Shown: positions 6,733-14,452 of the stretch, piece after piece
Numbering within the stretch: the stretch's first letter is position 1
How the letters are laid out: each line of letters begins with the position of its first letter
Source of the DNA: JBNJDJ01 sp051744845
GTDB lineage: Bacteria; Bacillota; Clostridia; Peptostreptococcales; Acidaminobacteraceae
Assembly (NCBI GenBank): GCA_051744845.1
Contig: JBNJDJ010000023.1
Span: 1 to 25,040 of the forward strand
Reading direction: 5' to 3'
DNA: 25,040 bases
Translations under genes and position numbers: made by a program
Notes under the pieces: generated by a model
What the model was told of the DNA's origin: nothing
The model's input: only the letters and a program-made list of their open reading frames with translations
The model's database searches: none

Positions 6733-7374
6733 TTATAAAAAATTGCTAGCCTTTAAATATTCATGTAAAGCGTTTACAGACAAGTCAGCAACCCTTCTTA
6801 TACTCTGGGTAGCATCTAGTACCACAAATCTTTCAGGATACTTTTTAATAACTTTTTTATATCCTAAATTAACTTTTTTGTGAAAGCTTAAACTTTCTAA
6901 ATCTAATCTATCTTTTTTTCTAACTTTAGATTTAACAATTCTATTAAGCCCTACCTTAGCAGGTACATCTAAATAAAGTGTTAAATCAGGCATTATATCT
7001 TCAATTGCAAATTTATTGATTTTAAAAACTTCTTCTATACCTATACCTCGCGCTTCACCTTGATAAGCTAAAGAAGAATCAACAAACCTATCGCATATGA
7101 CAATTTTTCCTTTTTTTAATGCTGGAATTACCTTTTGTACTAAATGTTGTCTCCTTGCTGCAGCATATAGTAAAGCTTCTGTTCTTTTATCCATATCTGT
7201 ATTTTTATTATCTAAAATAATATCTCGAATTTGTTCTGAAATATCTATTCCACCAGGTTCTCTAGTTACTATAAAATCTAAATTCTTTCTTTTTAAATAT
7301 TTAACTATATATTTAATAATAGTTCCTTTACCAGAACCATCTGGTCCTTCAAATGTTATAAATTTCCCGTTCAT
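6733..7374 (-). CDS. tmk: Thymidylate kinase
   Basis: The 213 residues are the full length for dTMP kinase, which converts dTMP to dTDP in the cytoplasm. The P-loop is GPDGSGKGT (residues 10-18). TREPGG (38-42) binds the thymidine phosphate. The DRF motif (95-97), followed by VDSSLAYQG, gives the DR(Y/F/H) signature. The Arg/Lys-rich lid lies near residues 150-160 (KSKVRKKDR). The ATG has GGAGG 6 bases upstream. In many Firmicutes tmk lies near holB and other housekeeping genes; here it heads a row of regulatory genes instead. Its role does not depend on them and cotranscription may be incidental. Confidence 0.96.
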   Translation of the reverse strand: MNGKFITFEGPDGSGKGTIIKYIVKYLKRKNLDFIVTREPGGIDISEQIRDIILDNKNTDMDKRTEALLYAAARRQHLVQKVIPALKKGKIVICDRFVDSSLAYQGEARGIGIEEVFKINKFAIEDIMPDLTLYLDVPAKVGLNRIVKSKVRKKDRLDLESLSFHKKVNLGYKKVIKKYPERFVVLDATQSIRRVADLSVNALHEYLKASNFL

Positions 7375-7392
7375 AAATTACCTCCAACAATT

Positions 7393-7401
7393 ATTATATC
7401 A
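7393..7401 (-). promoter_or_regulatory. Candidate extended -10 promoter of tmk
   Basis: TGATATAAT on the minus strand fits the extended -10 pattern. It lies between the terminator at 7430-7458 and the tmk ribosome-binding site. The start point would be only one or two bases ahead of GGAGG, giving a very short leader. The -35 region is poor. Confidence 0.5.
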
Positions 7402-7429
7402 TAGTATTTTCAAAAAAATAATCAAAAAT

Positions 7430-7458
7430 AAAAAAAGTTAGTATTTTTTAATACTAAC
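7430..7458 (-). terminator. Rho-independent terminator after the [2Fe-2S] protein gene
   Basis: On the minus strand GTTAGTATT and AATACTAAC form a perfect 9-bp stem around an AAAA loop, followed by six or more T. It lies 12 bases past the stop codon. Confidence 0.85.
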
Positions 7459-7470
7459 CAATTTATTCGT

Positions 7471-7839
7471 TTAATTATTTTCTTTTTTTGATAAAGTATA
7501 CTTTGAAACAATTTCCCCTTCAATAATATGTTTTTTCACAACTTCTTTAGCCTTTTCAGGATTCATTTCTATATATACTGTCTTTTTATCATTTTTATAA
7601 ATTTCAACAATAGGTTCATATCTGCAAATACCAATACATCCTGTTTGAGTTACACTTACATTTTCCAAATTAAGTTTATTAATCTCATCAACAAATGCAT
7701 TAAGTACAGGCCTAGCTCCTGCAGATATACCACAAGTAGCCATACCTATAACTACATTTATTTCCTTATCTTCTTTTATCTTACTTATTTTTTTCTCAGC
7801 TTTTTGTCTAATTTTTGATAATTCATCTAAGGATTTCAT
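7471..7839 (-). CDS. Thioredoxin-fold [2Fe-2S] ferredoxin-like protein
   Basis: The protein has 122 residues. An N-terminal helix (about residues 1-25) precedes a thioredoxin-like [2Fe-2S] domain with the patterns IGMATCGISAGA (C36) and QTGCIGICRYEP (C68, C72). This resembles the NuoE/HydC C-terminal domain and the stand-alone TM1420-type proteins next to bifurcating hydrogenases. NuoE has four ligands (C-x4-C and C-x3-C). Here the second Cys position (41) is Gly, so only three cysteines are seen; I cannot tell whether this is normal for the stand-alone family. It is probably an electron carrier or redox sensor working with the Fe-S cassette further along the strand. GGAGG lies 5 bases before the ATG. 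The gene follows the Mpv17-like gene with a 27-base gap. Confidence 0.85.
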   Translation of the reverse strand: MKSLDELSKIRQKAEKKISKIKEDKEINVVIGMATCGISAGARPVLNAFVDEINKLNLENVSVTQTGCIGICRYEPIVEIYKNDKKTVYIEMNPEKAKEVVKKHIIEGEIVSKYTLSKKENN

Positions 7840-7866
7840 AAAACCTCCATTCGCAAACTTTTAAAA

Positions 7867-8505
7867 TTATTTTTTAGCAAATGATAAAATTGCTCCTAAA
7901 GCTATAGATAAAAATGCTGCCATTAATACACGGAATTCTGCAGGTAATAAAAATGTTATAGTATGTGCTGGTATCCAAAAAAGTGGAACTGTTTTAAAAA
8001 GTACAAATGTAACAAAACCTTTCCAGTCAATTTCACTTACAATATAAGAAGCACTAATATTAGACATTCCAGACCCATACTTTAAATCAGCATAAGTATC
8101 AGTAAACCTATGAAAAGCCATCATACTTGGTGCAAAAGTCAAATTCATTACTGAACTTGTAAAAAAAGCAAATGCCAATTGACTATTTTTCCCAGGCAAT
8201 AATCCTAAGTCAATAACATTTTTTATTCCAATTGCATAAACTTTAAATATTAAAACAATAACAATTCCTAAAAAACCCCAAATAAAACTTCTAAATAATA
8301 ATCCATCTGGTTTAATCCAATCTTTATTTACTATCCTTCCTGCTAAAAGATCACCAAATGTAGCTAATACAGCAAATTTTAAAAAACCTGCAATATATGG
8401 ATTTGATCCATTAAAAGCTTTAAATATTTCTTGTGTTGGTTTATAAACCAAAAAACTAATAATCCCTATTAAAAATACTATCGATAAAAAATCTTTTTTC
8501 TTCAT
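7867..8505 (-). CDS. Polytopic membrane protein, Mpv17/PMP22-like
   Basis: The protein has 212 residues with about four to five hydrophobic segments. The C-terminal part reads TVPLFWIPAHTITFLLPAEF, then RVLMAAFLSIALGAILSFAKK. This recalls the W-x-P...INF...VP...R end of the Mpv17/PMP22 family, whose bacterial members are uncharacterised. The match is by eye and remote. The N-terminus (MKKKDFLSIVFLIGIISFLV) is a membrane anchor or first helix. The ATG has GGAGGGG upstream and a well-formed promoter ahead of it. It is cotranscribed with the [2Fe-2S] protein gene, which might imply a redox link, but nothing in the sequence shows one. Confidence 0.6.
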   Translation of the reverse strand: MKKKDFLSIVFLIGIISFLVYKPTQEIFKAFNGSNPYIAGFLKFAVLATFGDLLAGRIVNKDWIKPDGLLFRSFIWGFLGIVIVLIFKVYAIGIKNVIDLGLLPGKNSQLAFAFFTSSVMNLTFAPSMMAFHRFTDTYADLKYGSGMSNISASYIVSEIDWKGFVTFVLFKTVPLFWIPAHTITFLLPAEFRVLMAAFLSIALGAILSFAKK

Positions 8506-8523
8506 AATTCCCCTCCTACATTG

Positions 8524-8552
8524 ATTTTACCATTTTTTTGTAAGAGTTCCAA
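8524..8552 (-). promoter_or_regulatory. Sigma-A-type promoter of the Mpv17-like/[2Fe-2S] operon
   Basis: TTGGAA (-35, 8547-8552) and TAAAAT (-10, 8524-8529) are spaced by 17 bases, with an extended TGG in front of the -10. It lies between the AEC gene and the Mpv17-like gene. Confidence 0.65.
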
Positions 8553-8565
8553 ATTTTTTGTATTT

Positions 8566-9486
8566 TTATTGAATAAAAGATATTACTATAGGAATTGTGA
8601 TAATAGATAAAAGAGTTGTAATAAATATTCCTTTAGAAGCTAATTGATAATCTCCACCATATTTTGAAGCAATAATCGCTGTATTAGCAGCAGCAGGCAT
8701 TGATGCTATTAAAACTGGAATTTGTAAAACATAACCTGTAATTCCTAAAAAATTAAGTGCTAAATATACACTTCCTGGCATAATAATTAATCTAGCTATA
8801 GCCAATAAATAAACTTTCTTATCACTTACAATATCTTTAATATGTATTTCAGATAATATAAATCCAATTAACATCATTGATAATGGTGTAGTTACATTTC
8901 CTAGCATACTTAAAATCTCTTTTATAAAAAAAGGTAATTCTATTTGTAAGATAAATATAGTAAAACCAGTAATTACTGCAACTAGGGCTGGAGTAACCAT
9001 TGATTTTAAAGACTCTTTTATAGACATTTTTCTATCGCTTTTGCTTTTGATCATATAAACTCCATAAGTCCATACTAGAGTTGTAAAACCAAGATTAAAA
9101 ATAGCAGTATAAAAAACACCTTGTTTTCCTAAAATTGCACCTACAACTGGATAACCCATAAATCCACAATTAGAAAAAGCAATTATATATCTAAAAATAT
9201 CTCTTCTCTTTCCTTTTACATTAATTATTTTTGTATATACTAATCCTAAAACAATTGCAAAAAAATACATTGAAAAAGAAATAATAATTAATGTTAAACT
9301 ATTTTCTAAAATTTCAACTGAAAAACTAGAAGCCATTGAAGAAATAATAAATGCAGGTAATGTTACATTTATTACCAAACTACTAATATCATCTTTCATA
9401 GAATCTTTAACAATATGTAATTTTTTTATTATATATCCAACTACAATTAAACTAAATAAAATTATAACTTGTTGTAATGCAACCAT
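8566..9486 (-). CDS. AEC-family (auxin efflux carrier type) permease
   Basis: The protein has 306 residues and about ten membrane helices in two halves of five. Typical family marks are present: a conserved first helix followed by VTLPAFIISSMA, the middle motif FSNCGFMGYPVVGAILG, and a C-terminal MPAAANTAIIASKYGGD. Bacterial members are secondary carriers for organic acids such as malate or for amino acids; the substrate cannot be read from the sequence. The ATG directly follows the TAA of the upstream unknown gene with no gap, so the two are translated together from one promoter. No terminator separates it from the next operon, but that operon has its own promoter. Confidence 0.88.
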   Translation of the reverse strand: MVALQQVIILFSLIVVGYIIKKLHIVKDSMKDDISSLVINVTLPAFIISSMASSFSVEILENSLTLIIISFSMYFFAIVLGLVYTKIINVKGKRRDIFRYIIAFSNCGFMGYPVVGAILGKQGVFYTAIFNLGFTTLVWTYGVYMIKSKSDRKMSIKESLKSMVTPALVAVITGFTIFILQIELPFFIKEILSMLGNVTTPLSMMLIGFILSEIHIKDIVSDKKVYLLAIARLIIMPGSVYLALNFLGITGYVLQIPVLIASMPAAANTAIIASKYGGDYQLASKGIFITTLLSIITIPIVISFIQ

Positions 9487-10545
9487 TTAATCCCTACTTT
9501 CAAAATTTAAAAATTTATATATATCTTTAGATTTACTATTTATAAATTGATATATTATAGATTGATCTACTTTTATATCACCATTTAATGTTAATTTTGA
9601 TTTTTTCTCAAATTCATTTATAATTTCTTCTATATTTTTTTGTTCAAAAGCTGCTATTATTAATTGACCATTTACAAAATAAAAAAGAGCATATATATCA
9701 TCTCTTAAAAAATATTTTGATTTAGCTACATGTTTATTTGTTTCTTTATATTTAGTATAAAGTGTTCCATTGTCATATAAATTTTTTGTCATTTTATAAT
9801 CTGATTTATAAAATTCTTTTTCAAAATCTTTATCATCTATATTATAAACTAAAAGATACTCTGGTTGACTTAAAATAAATGAAGCTTCCTTGGCAGAAAT
9901 TTCCATCTGCTCTTTTATTTTTACTAACTTAATCTTTTTATTTATTACTTTTATTATAAAAAAGATTTGTAAATACTTATTTTTATAACTTATTAATGAT
10001 TTGACCAAGTAATTATCATCTGTTTCTTTTGTTATTTCATTTTTTAATAAAGTAGAAGGCTTATCTACAACTTGAATTTCAATATTTCCTTTAGTTAAAT
10101 AATTTTGTAATTCAATATCATTAGCTACTATTCGCATAATATAATAATTTATTAGTTCATTATCATTTTTTAAATTAACACATATTTTTTTATAAAGACT
10201 ACTTTTCTCAGAATCATTTAATGAAACATTTATATCTTTTATTTTTTTATAATCTTTTTTTCTATCAACTAAATATTCATAATTAATATTATAAGCTTCT
10301 TTTAACAAAAATTTAGCTTCTTTAGGTTTTATATTTAGTAAGTTTCCACCTAAACCTCCAGTAATCTTTTTTATTCTTTTATCAACTTTATTTTTATTTT
10401 CTCTTTTAACTTTAAAGTATCCGTCAATACCATATTCTTCAAAACCTAAATGGTAAATTTCTACATATTTTTCATAGTATATTATTAATCCAACTACACC
10501 CATTAATCTTGTATTTGTTACTAAAGCTTTTTTTATTTTCAACAT
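9487..10545 (-). CDS. Conserved-looking protein of unknown function, partner of AEC permease
   Basis: I do not recognise this 352-residue protein. It has no signal peptide and no clear membrane helix, apart from a short hydrophobic strand YLQIFFIIKVI near the middle. It is rich in Lys, Ile and Asn. The N-terminal 80 residues contain ITGGLGGNLLNIKPKEA, with a Gly-rich turn and a Lys-rich stretch before it. The C-terminal third alternates aromatic strands (YALFYFVNGQLIIAAFEQ) and charged helices. It is the first gene of its operon, behind one of the best promoters in the window, and its stop codon touches the ATG of the permease. Regulation of transport or processing of the transported compound is possible, but inferred from position only. 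Confidence 0.7.
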   Translation of the reverse strand: MLKIKKALVTNTRLMGVVGLIIYYEKYVEIYHLGFEEYGIDGYFKVKRENKNKVDKRIKKITGGLGGNLLNIKPKEAKFLLKEAYNINYEYLVDRKKDYKKIKDINVSLNDSEKSSLYKKICVNLKNDNELINYYIMRIVANDIELQNYLTKGNIEIQVVDKPSTLLKNEITKETDDNYLVKSLISYKNKYLQIFFIIKVINKKIKLVKIKEQMEISAKEASFILSQPEYLLVYNIDDKDFEKEFYKSDYKMTKNLYDNGTLYTKYKETNKHVAKSKYFLRDDIYALFYFVNGQLIIAAFEQKNIEEIINEFEKKSKLTLNGDIKVDQSIIYQFINSKSKDIYKFLNFESRD

Positions 10546-10579
10546 ATAACTCCTTGATTTAATTATATATTACATTTTT

Positions 10580-10608
10580 ACAATAGCATATGGAAATTTT
10601 TTTGTCAA
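10580..10608 (-). promoter_or_regulatory. Strong sigma-A promoter of the unknown/AEC operon
   Basis: A perfect TTGACA -35 (10603-10608), a 17-base spacer and TATTGT (-10, 10580-10585) with an extended TGC are present. The start would lie near 10573, about 28 bases before the ATG, with AAGGAG in between. Confidence 0.8.
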
Positions 10609-10633
10609 TTCAATTTTCATTAAGTAAATATTT

Positions 10634-10663
10634 AAAAAAGCTTTGAATTTAAAATTCAAAGCT
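10634..10663 (-). terminator. Rho-independent terminator after phosphoglucomutase
   Basis: On the minus strand AGCTTTGAATT and AATTCAAAGCT form a perfect 11-bp stem around TTA, followed by a run of T. It lies 13 bases past the stop codon. Confidence 0.9.
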
Positions 10664-10675
10664 AAATTTTTTAAA

Positions 10676-12343
10676 TTATATAGAATCAACTATTTTGAAA
10701 AAATCTTTTTTAATCGATTCTTTTAAATCTGTAGCTTCATCTTTATCTTTTCCTTTAATTGAAAAATAAAATTTTATCTTAGGCTCAGTACCACTAGGTC
10801 TAATTGCAAACCAAGAACCATCTTTAAAATAATATTTTAATACATTAGCTTTAGGCAAATTAGTTTCTTCAGGCTTTAAACAATCAATAGTTTTTACAAT
10901 TTCTTTACCTGCTAAAGACTTAATAGGATTTTTTCTAAGAGTAGATAAAATATTTGCAATTTTTTCTTCTCCACTTTTACCTTCATGTCTTACAGCAATC
11001 ATTTCTTCTAAAAAATATCCAAATTCATCATATATATTATTTAATTGATCAATTAGATTAATATTTTTTGACTTATAAAAAGCAACCATTTCTACTATAA
11101 GCATACAAGCTACAACTGCATCTTTATCTCTAACAAAAGTTCCTTTTAAATACCCATAACTTTCCTCAAATCCAAATATGAAATCTTTAGATTTTTTATT
11201 TATCATTTCACCTATATATTTAAATCCAGTAAGTACTATATTGTGTTCTATATTATGTTTTTGTGCAATTTTTTGAACTATTCCAGATGTTACAATAGAA
11301 TTTACTATAAATCCATCTTCTAAATTACCTTGATAATTTTTCAAAATATAATTAAGTAATAAAACTCCAATTTGATTACCATTAAGTGATTTAAACTTTC
11401 CATTATTTTTTACCATTAAACCTACTCTATCACAATCTGGATCAGTACATATAAGTATATCAGCGTCTTGTTTTTTTCCATATTTTAAACTTAATTTAAA
11501 AGCCTTTTCAGATTCAGGATTAGGATTTTTTATAGTAGTAAAATCTCCATCTGGAACCATTTGTTCGTTAACTTCAATAAGATTTTTTAATCCTAATTCT
11601 TTTAAAACTCTAGTTACAGGTTTTGCCCCAGAACCATGAAGTGGCGAATATACAACTTTTAAATCAGTCTCATTAAAAATTTTCTTGTTCATACTTAATG
11701 TTTTTACATCTTCAATATAACTATCTGTTAAATCACTAGATATATATTCAAATAAATTTTTATCTTTAGCTTTTTCTAAATCAATAAATTTAACTTGTTT
11801 AAAATTTTCAATACTATTAACTTCTTTTTTAAGTTTATTTCCTTTTTCAGGAACTAATTGACAACCTGTATCATCATAAACTTTATATCCATTATACTCA
11901 GCAGGATTGTGACTAGCGGTAATCATTATTCCACCTACACAATCTAATTCTCTTACTGCATAAGATAATTGAGGAGTAGCTTTAAGAGTTTTATAAAGAT
12001 AGGCTTTTATTCCGTTAGCAGCCATTACTAAAGCCGCTTGTTTAGAAAAAAGCTTAGATTTATTTCTAGGGTCATAACCAATAGCAATGCTTAAATTTTC
12101 ACCTTTATATTCTTTTTTTAGATAATTAGCAAATCCTTGAGTTGCTCGGCGAACAATATATTTATTCATTCTATTAGTACCAGCACCAATAACTCCACGC
12201 ATTCCAGCAGTCCCAAATTCTAGAAATTTATAAAACCTATCATTAATTTCTTCCTTATCACTTAAAGATTTTAATTCATTCAAAAACTCTTCATCAAAAT
12301 AATCATTGTTTTTCCATTCGTTATAAATTTTTTTAGCTTCCAT
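10676..12343 (-). CDS. Phosphoglucomutase/phosphomannomutase (alpha-D-phosphohexomutase)
   Basis: This 555-residue enzyme moves phosphate between C1 and C6 of glucose or mannose via a phosphoserine. It shows the four family signatures: active serine loop TASHNP (S144), metal site DPDCDR (301-306), sugar-binding GFEESYGY (391-398) and phosphate-binding RPSGTEPKIKFY near residue 525. Length and the N-terminal FGTAGMRGVIGAGTNRMN fit the bacterial PgcA/ManB-type group. Glucose-1-phosphate supply for cell-wall sugars or glycogen is the likely role. This enzyme handles alpha-phosphosugars, so it would not replace the beta-phosphoglucomutase that a GH65 phosphorylase pathway requires. It follows the patatin-like gene after 8 bases and is last in the operon. 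Confidence 0.95.
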   Translation of the reverse strand: MEAKKIYNEWKNNDYFDEEFLNELKSLSDKEEINDRFYKFLEFGTAGMRGVIGAGTNRMNKYIVRRATQGFANYLKKEYKGENLSIAIGYDPRNKSKLFSKQAALVMAANGIKAYLYKTLKATPQLSYAVRELDCVGGIMITASHNPAEYNGYKVYDDTGCQLVPEKGNKLKKEVNSIENFKQVKFIDLEKAKDKNLFEYISSDLTDSYIEDVKTLSMNKKIFNETDLKVVYSPLHGSGAKPVTRVLKELGLKNLIEVNEQMVPDGDFTTIKNPNPESEKAFKLSLKYGKKQDADILICTDPDCDRVGLMVKNNGKFKSLNGNQIGVLLLNYILKNYQGNLEDGFIVNSIVTSGIVQKIAQKHNIEHNIVLTGFKYIGEMINKKSKDFIFGFEESYGYLKGTFVRDKDAVVACMLIVEMVAFYKSKNINLIDQLNNIYDEFGYFLEEMIAVRHEGKSGEEKIANILSTLRKNPIKSLAGKEIVKTIDCLKPEETNLPKANVLKYYFKDGSWFAIRPSGTEPKIKFYFSIKGKDKDEATDLKESIKKDFFKIVDSI

Positions 12344-12351
12344 ACTCCTCC

Positions 12352-13566
12352 TTATTCTCTATAAATTATTTTATATAATTCAATTAAAAATTTATCAATA
12401 ATTTTTTTAGGCATTAAATCCACAGATTTAAAAATCACTTTATTAGAAATATACTTATATTTATCATTAAATTTAATTTCTTTATCTTTTATATTTTTGT
12501 AATTTAATTTTATTATTTCATCATACGAATAAACTTTTAAATTTTCTAAATTGTTTAGTTTAGCTATATATTCATTAAAAGAAATAAATAAATCTAAATA
12601 GCTATAGGGTTTATCTATTTTTAATAAATTACTCATAAAAGGTAAAATTTCTTCAAAAATATGTGTTAAATAGATATCTTCTTGATAGTTAAACAAAGTT
12701 TTTAAACTATTTAATTGTTTAGAAGATAAATTAATTATATTTTTTAAAATTTCTTTTTTACTTGATTCAAATTTAATATAATAAGTGTATCCATAAAAAT
12801 CACTGATTTTTCTTAAAGCATCTAAATAACCTACCTTCAAACTCTTTTTCATAATTTTAGGCTCAACTTCAATAGATTTAGAAATTTTTTCACTTGGGGT
12901 AATTTTTATAATATTTAAACCATCTTCATTAATTTTAGGTTTTCTTCCGATACCTTGAGTTTCAATTACAATAATATCTTTTATTCCTTTATCAATAACC
13001 ATATTAACTGGTCTATTATTGTAAAAACCTCCATCAATTAAAACTTTTCCATCTAATTTATCACTTTTAAATATTGGTAAATTTGCTGATGCTAAAATAT
13101 AATCAATTAATTTACCTTTTTCAATATCTTTGATAAATAATTCTAATGGTTCAAAATCCGAAAGAGAAACTGTAACTAAACCAAAGTCAGTATCTGATTT
13201 TCTAATCTTTTCTTCATCAATATTTTCAATAAGTAATTCTTTCAAAGGGGTAATATCTAATCCACCAGCTTTGATCGTTTTTATTAGATATTTTAAAATT
13301 TTAGATAAATTCTTTTCACCAATATTTAAGTTTAACAACTCATCTAATACTTTTTTATCAGTATTTATTAATTTTGAAATATCTGCTTCTTCCCAAAGTT
13401 CATAAATTTCATTAAAATTTCCTTGTACTAAAAAAGCACCATTTATAGCACCTATTGAAGTTCCTGTTATCAATTCAAATTTATAGTCATTATCAAGTAA
13501 AGCTTTTATTGCTCCAGCTTGATAAGCTCCTTTAGCACCGCCACCTTCTAAGACCAAACCATACAT
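12352..13566 (-). CDS. Patatin-like phospholipase (RssA type) with C-terminal extension
   Basis: The protein has 404 residues. The oxyanion loop EGGGAKGAYQAGA (7-19), nucleophile elbow GTSIG (S37) and DGG (D178) give the Ser-Asp dyad of patatin-type acyl hydrolases. ASANLPIF before the Asp is also typical. The catalytic domain ends near residue 270. The remaining 130 residues are Lys/Ile/Tyr-rich and have no recognised fold, which makes the protein longer than the usual RssA size of about 300. It has no signal peptide, so it probably acts on membrane lipids from inside. Its position between fabZ and phosphoglucomutase suggests lipid turnover linked to envelope growth. The ATG lies 9 bases after fabZ, with a GGAGG site overlapping the fabZ stop region. 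Confidence 0.9.
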   Translation of the reverse strand: MYGLVLEGGGAKGAYQAGAIKALLDNDYKFELITGTSIGAINGAFLVQGNFNEIYELWEEADISKLINTDKKVLDELLNLNIGEKNLSKILKYLIKTIKAGGLDITPLKELLIENIDEEKIRKSDTDFGLVTVSLSDFEPLELFIKDIEKGKLIDYILASANLPIFKSDKLDGKVLIDGGFYNNRPVNMVIDKGIKDIIVIETQGIGRKPKINEDGLNIIKITPSEKISKSIEVEPKIMKKSLKVGYLDALRKISDFYGYTYYIKFESSKKEILKNIINLSSKQLNSLKTLFNYQEDIYLTHIFEEILPFMSNLLKIDKPYSYLDLFISFNEYIAKLNNLENLKVYSYDEIIKLNYKNIKDKEIKFNDKYKYISNKVIFKSVDLMPKKIIDKFLIELYKIIYRE

Positions 13567-13575
13567 GATTTCCTC

Positions 13576-14004
13576 CTACTTAGTATCAGTTAAAGCAAAT
13601 TTTAATTTCCCTTTACAAGCTACCTTACCATCAACATAAGCTACTGCTGTTCCTTTACCGATACCTCTTCTAAATTTACCTAGTTTAATTTCCATTTTTA
13701 AAGTATCTCCTGGAACAACTTGTTTTTTAAATCTTACCTTATCAATACCAGCAAATACAGCTAATTTATCTTTATTTTCTTCTTTTGACATTAATGCAAT
13801 AGCTCCTGTTTGTGCTAAAGCTTCAACAATTAAAACACCAGGCATTAAAGGTTTATTTGGAAAATGTCCTTGAAAAAACGGTTCATTAATTGTAACATTT
13901 TTTTTAGCAACACAAGATTTTCCCTTTTCAACTGATATTACTTTGTCTACTAATAAAAAAGGGTATCTATGGGGAATTAACTCTTTAATCTCTTTTATAT
14001 TCAT
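13576..14004 (-). CDS. fabZ: 3-hydroxyacyl-[acyl-carrier-protein] dehydratase FabZ
   Basis: The 142 residues are the usual length. The protein dehydrates 3-hydroxyacyl-ACP in fatty-acid elongation as a hot-dog-fold homodimer or hexamer. The N-terminal PHRYPFLLVD motif is diagnostic, and the catalytic pair lies in GHFPNKPLMPGV (H47) and EALAQ (E61). The ATG is preceded by AAGGAGGAG. It lies next to flagellar genes downstream of mbl, the same neighbourhood as ywpB/fabZ in Bacillus subtilis (mbl-flhO-flhP-ywpB). The terminator at 14058-14084 separates it from flgJ. A TATAAT at 14039-14044 is the best -10 candidate, with no clear -35. Confidence 0.96.
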   Translation of the reverse strand: MNIKEIKELIPHRYPFLLVDKVISVEKGKSCVAKKNVTINEPFFQGHFPNKPLMPGVLIVEALAQTGAIALMSKEENKDKLAVFAGIDKVRFKKQVVPGDTLKMEIKLGKFRRGIGKGTAVAYVDGKVACKGKLKFALTDTK

Positions 14005-14057
14005 TATTACTCTCCTCCTTAAATTTTCACTTTTTTATATTATATAATAAAATTTAA

Positions 14058-14084
14058 TAAAAAAAAATAAGTTTTTCAACTTAT
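14058..14084 (-). terminator. Rho-independent terminator after flgJ-like gene
   Basis: On the minus strand ATAAGTT, tetraloop GAAA and AACTTAT form a 7-bp stem followed by about nine T. It overlaps the stop codon of the rod-binding protein gene. Confidence 0.8.
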
Positions 14085-14443
14085 CCTTTTAAATCAAAAG
14101 TACTCTTTTGTTTTTTTAAGCTGTCATATAAAGTATCTGCAATTCCAATGCCTTCACCTTCAGATACTTTAGATGCTATTTTTTCGTCTAACATACTTTC
14201 ATATATTTTTCTGCCGTGACTTTTCTCAACAACAGACGAGTCTCCAACAGTCTTACGCATATTTTTCAATAAAATATTTACAAATATAGATTCAAAATCT
14301 TTACATGCTTTTTTAAGTTTTTTATCGTCTTTTGAGTTTTTAGCATCTTGTAATATTTTTTCAAAATCTTTATTTGATTTTTGTTTTACCTGATCATTAA
14401 TATTATCAAAATCAATATTATTTGAAATAGATTTAATATCCAT
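14081..14443 (-). CDS. Rod-binding protein, FlgJ N-terminal domain type
   Basis: The protein has 120 residues. The segment KACKDFESIFVNILLKNMRK is the rod-binding domain signature, followed by GRKIYESMLDEKIASKVSE and GIGIADTLYDSL, as in the N-terminal half of FlgJ. The muramidase half found in Gram-negative FlgJ is absent, as is common in Firmicutes. It should cap or chaperone assembly of the flagellar rod beneath the wall. The first 40 residues are polar and Asp/Asn-rich. It follows flgG after 9 bases and is the last gene of the flagellar operon. Confidence 0.88.
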   Translation of the reverse strand: MDIKSISNNIDFDNINDQVKQKSNKDFEKILQDAKNSKDDKKLKKACKDFESIFVNILLKNMRKTVGDSSVVEKSHGRKIYESMLDEKIASKVSEGEGIGIADTLYDSLKKQKSTFDLKG

Positions 14444-14452
14444 AAGTCACCT

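Noticed and set aside
7097..7441. Plus-strand open frame opposite tmk
   Set aside because: It is antisense to well-conserved tmk motifs and runs into a terminator hairpin; no family resemblance.
7528..7818. Plus-strand open frame opposite the [2Fe-2S] gene
   Set aside because: Phe/Tyr/Ile-rich antisense of a Lys-rich gene; an artefact of AT-rich sequence.
13130..13405. Plus-strand open frame opposite the patatin-like gene
   Set aside because: Antisense of a conserved catalytic domain, with no start signal.
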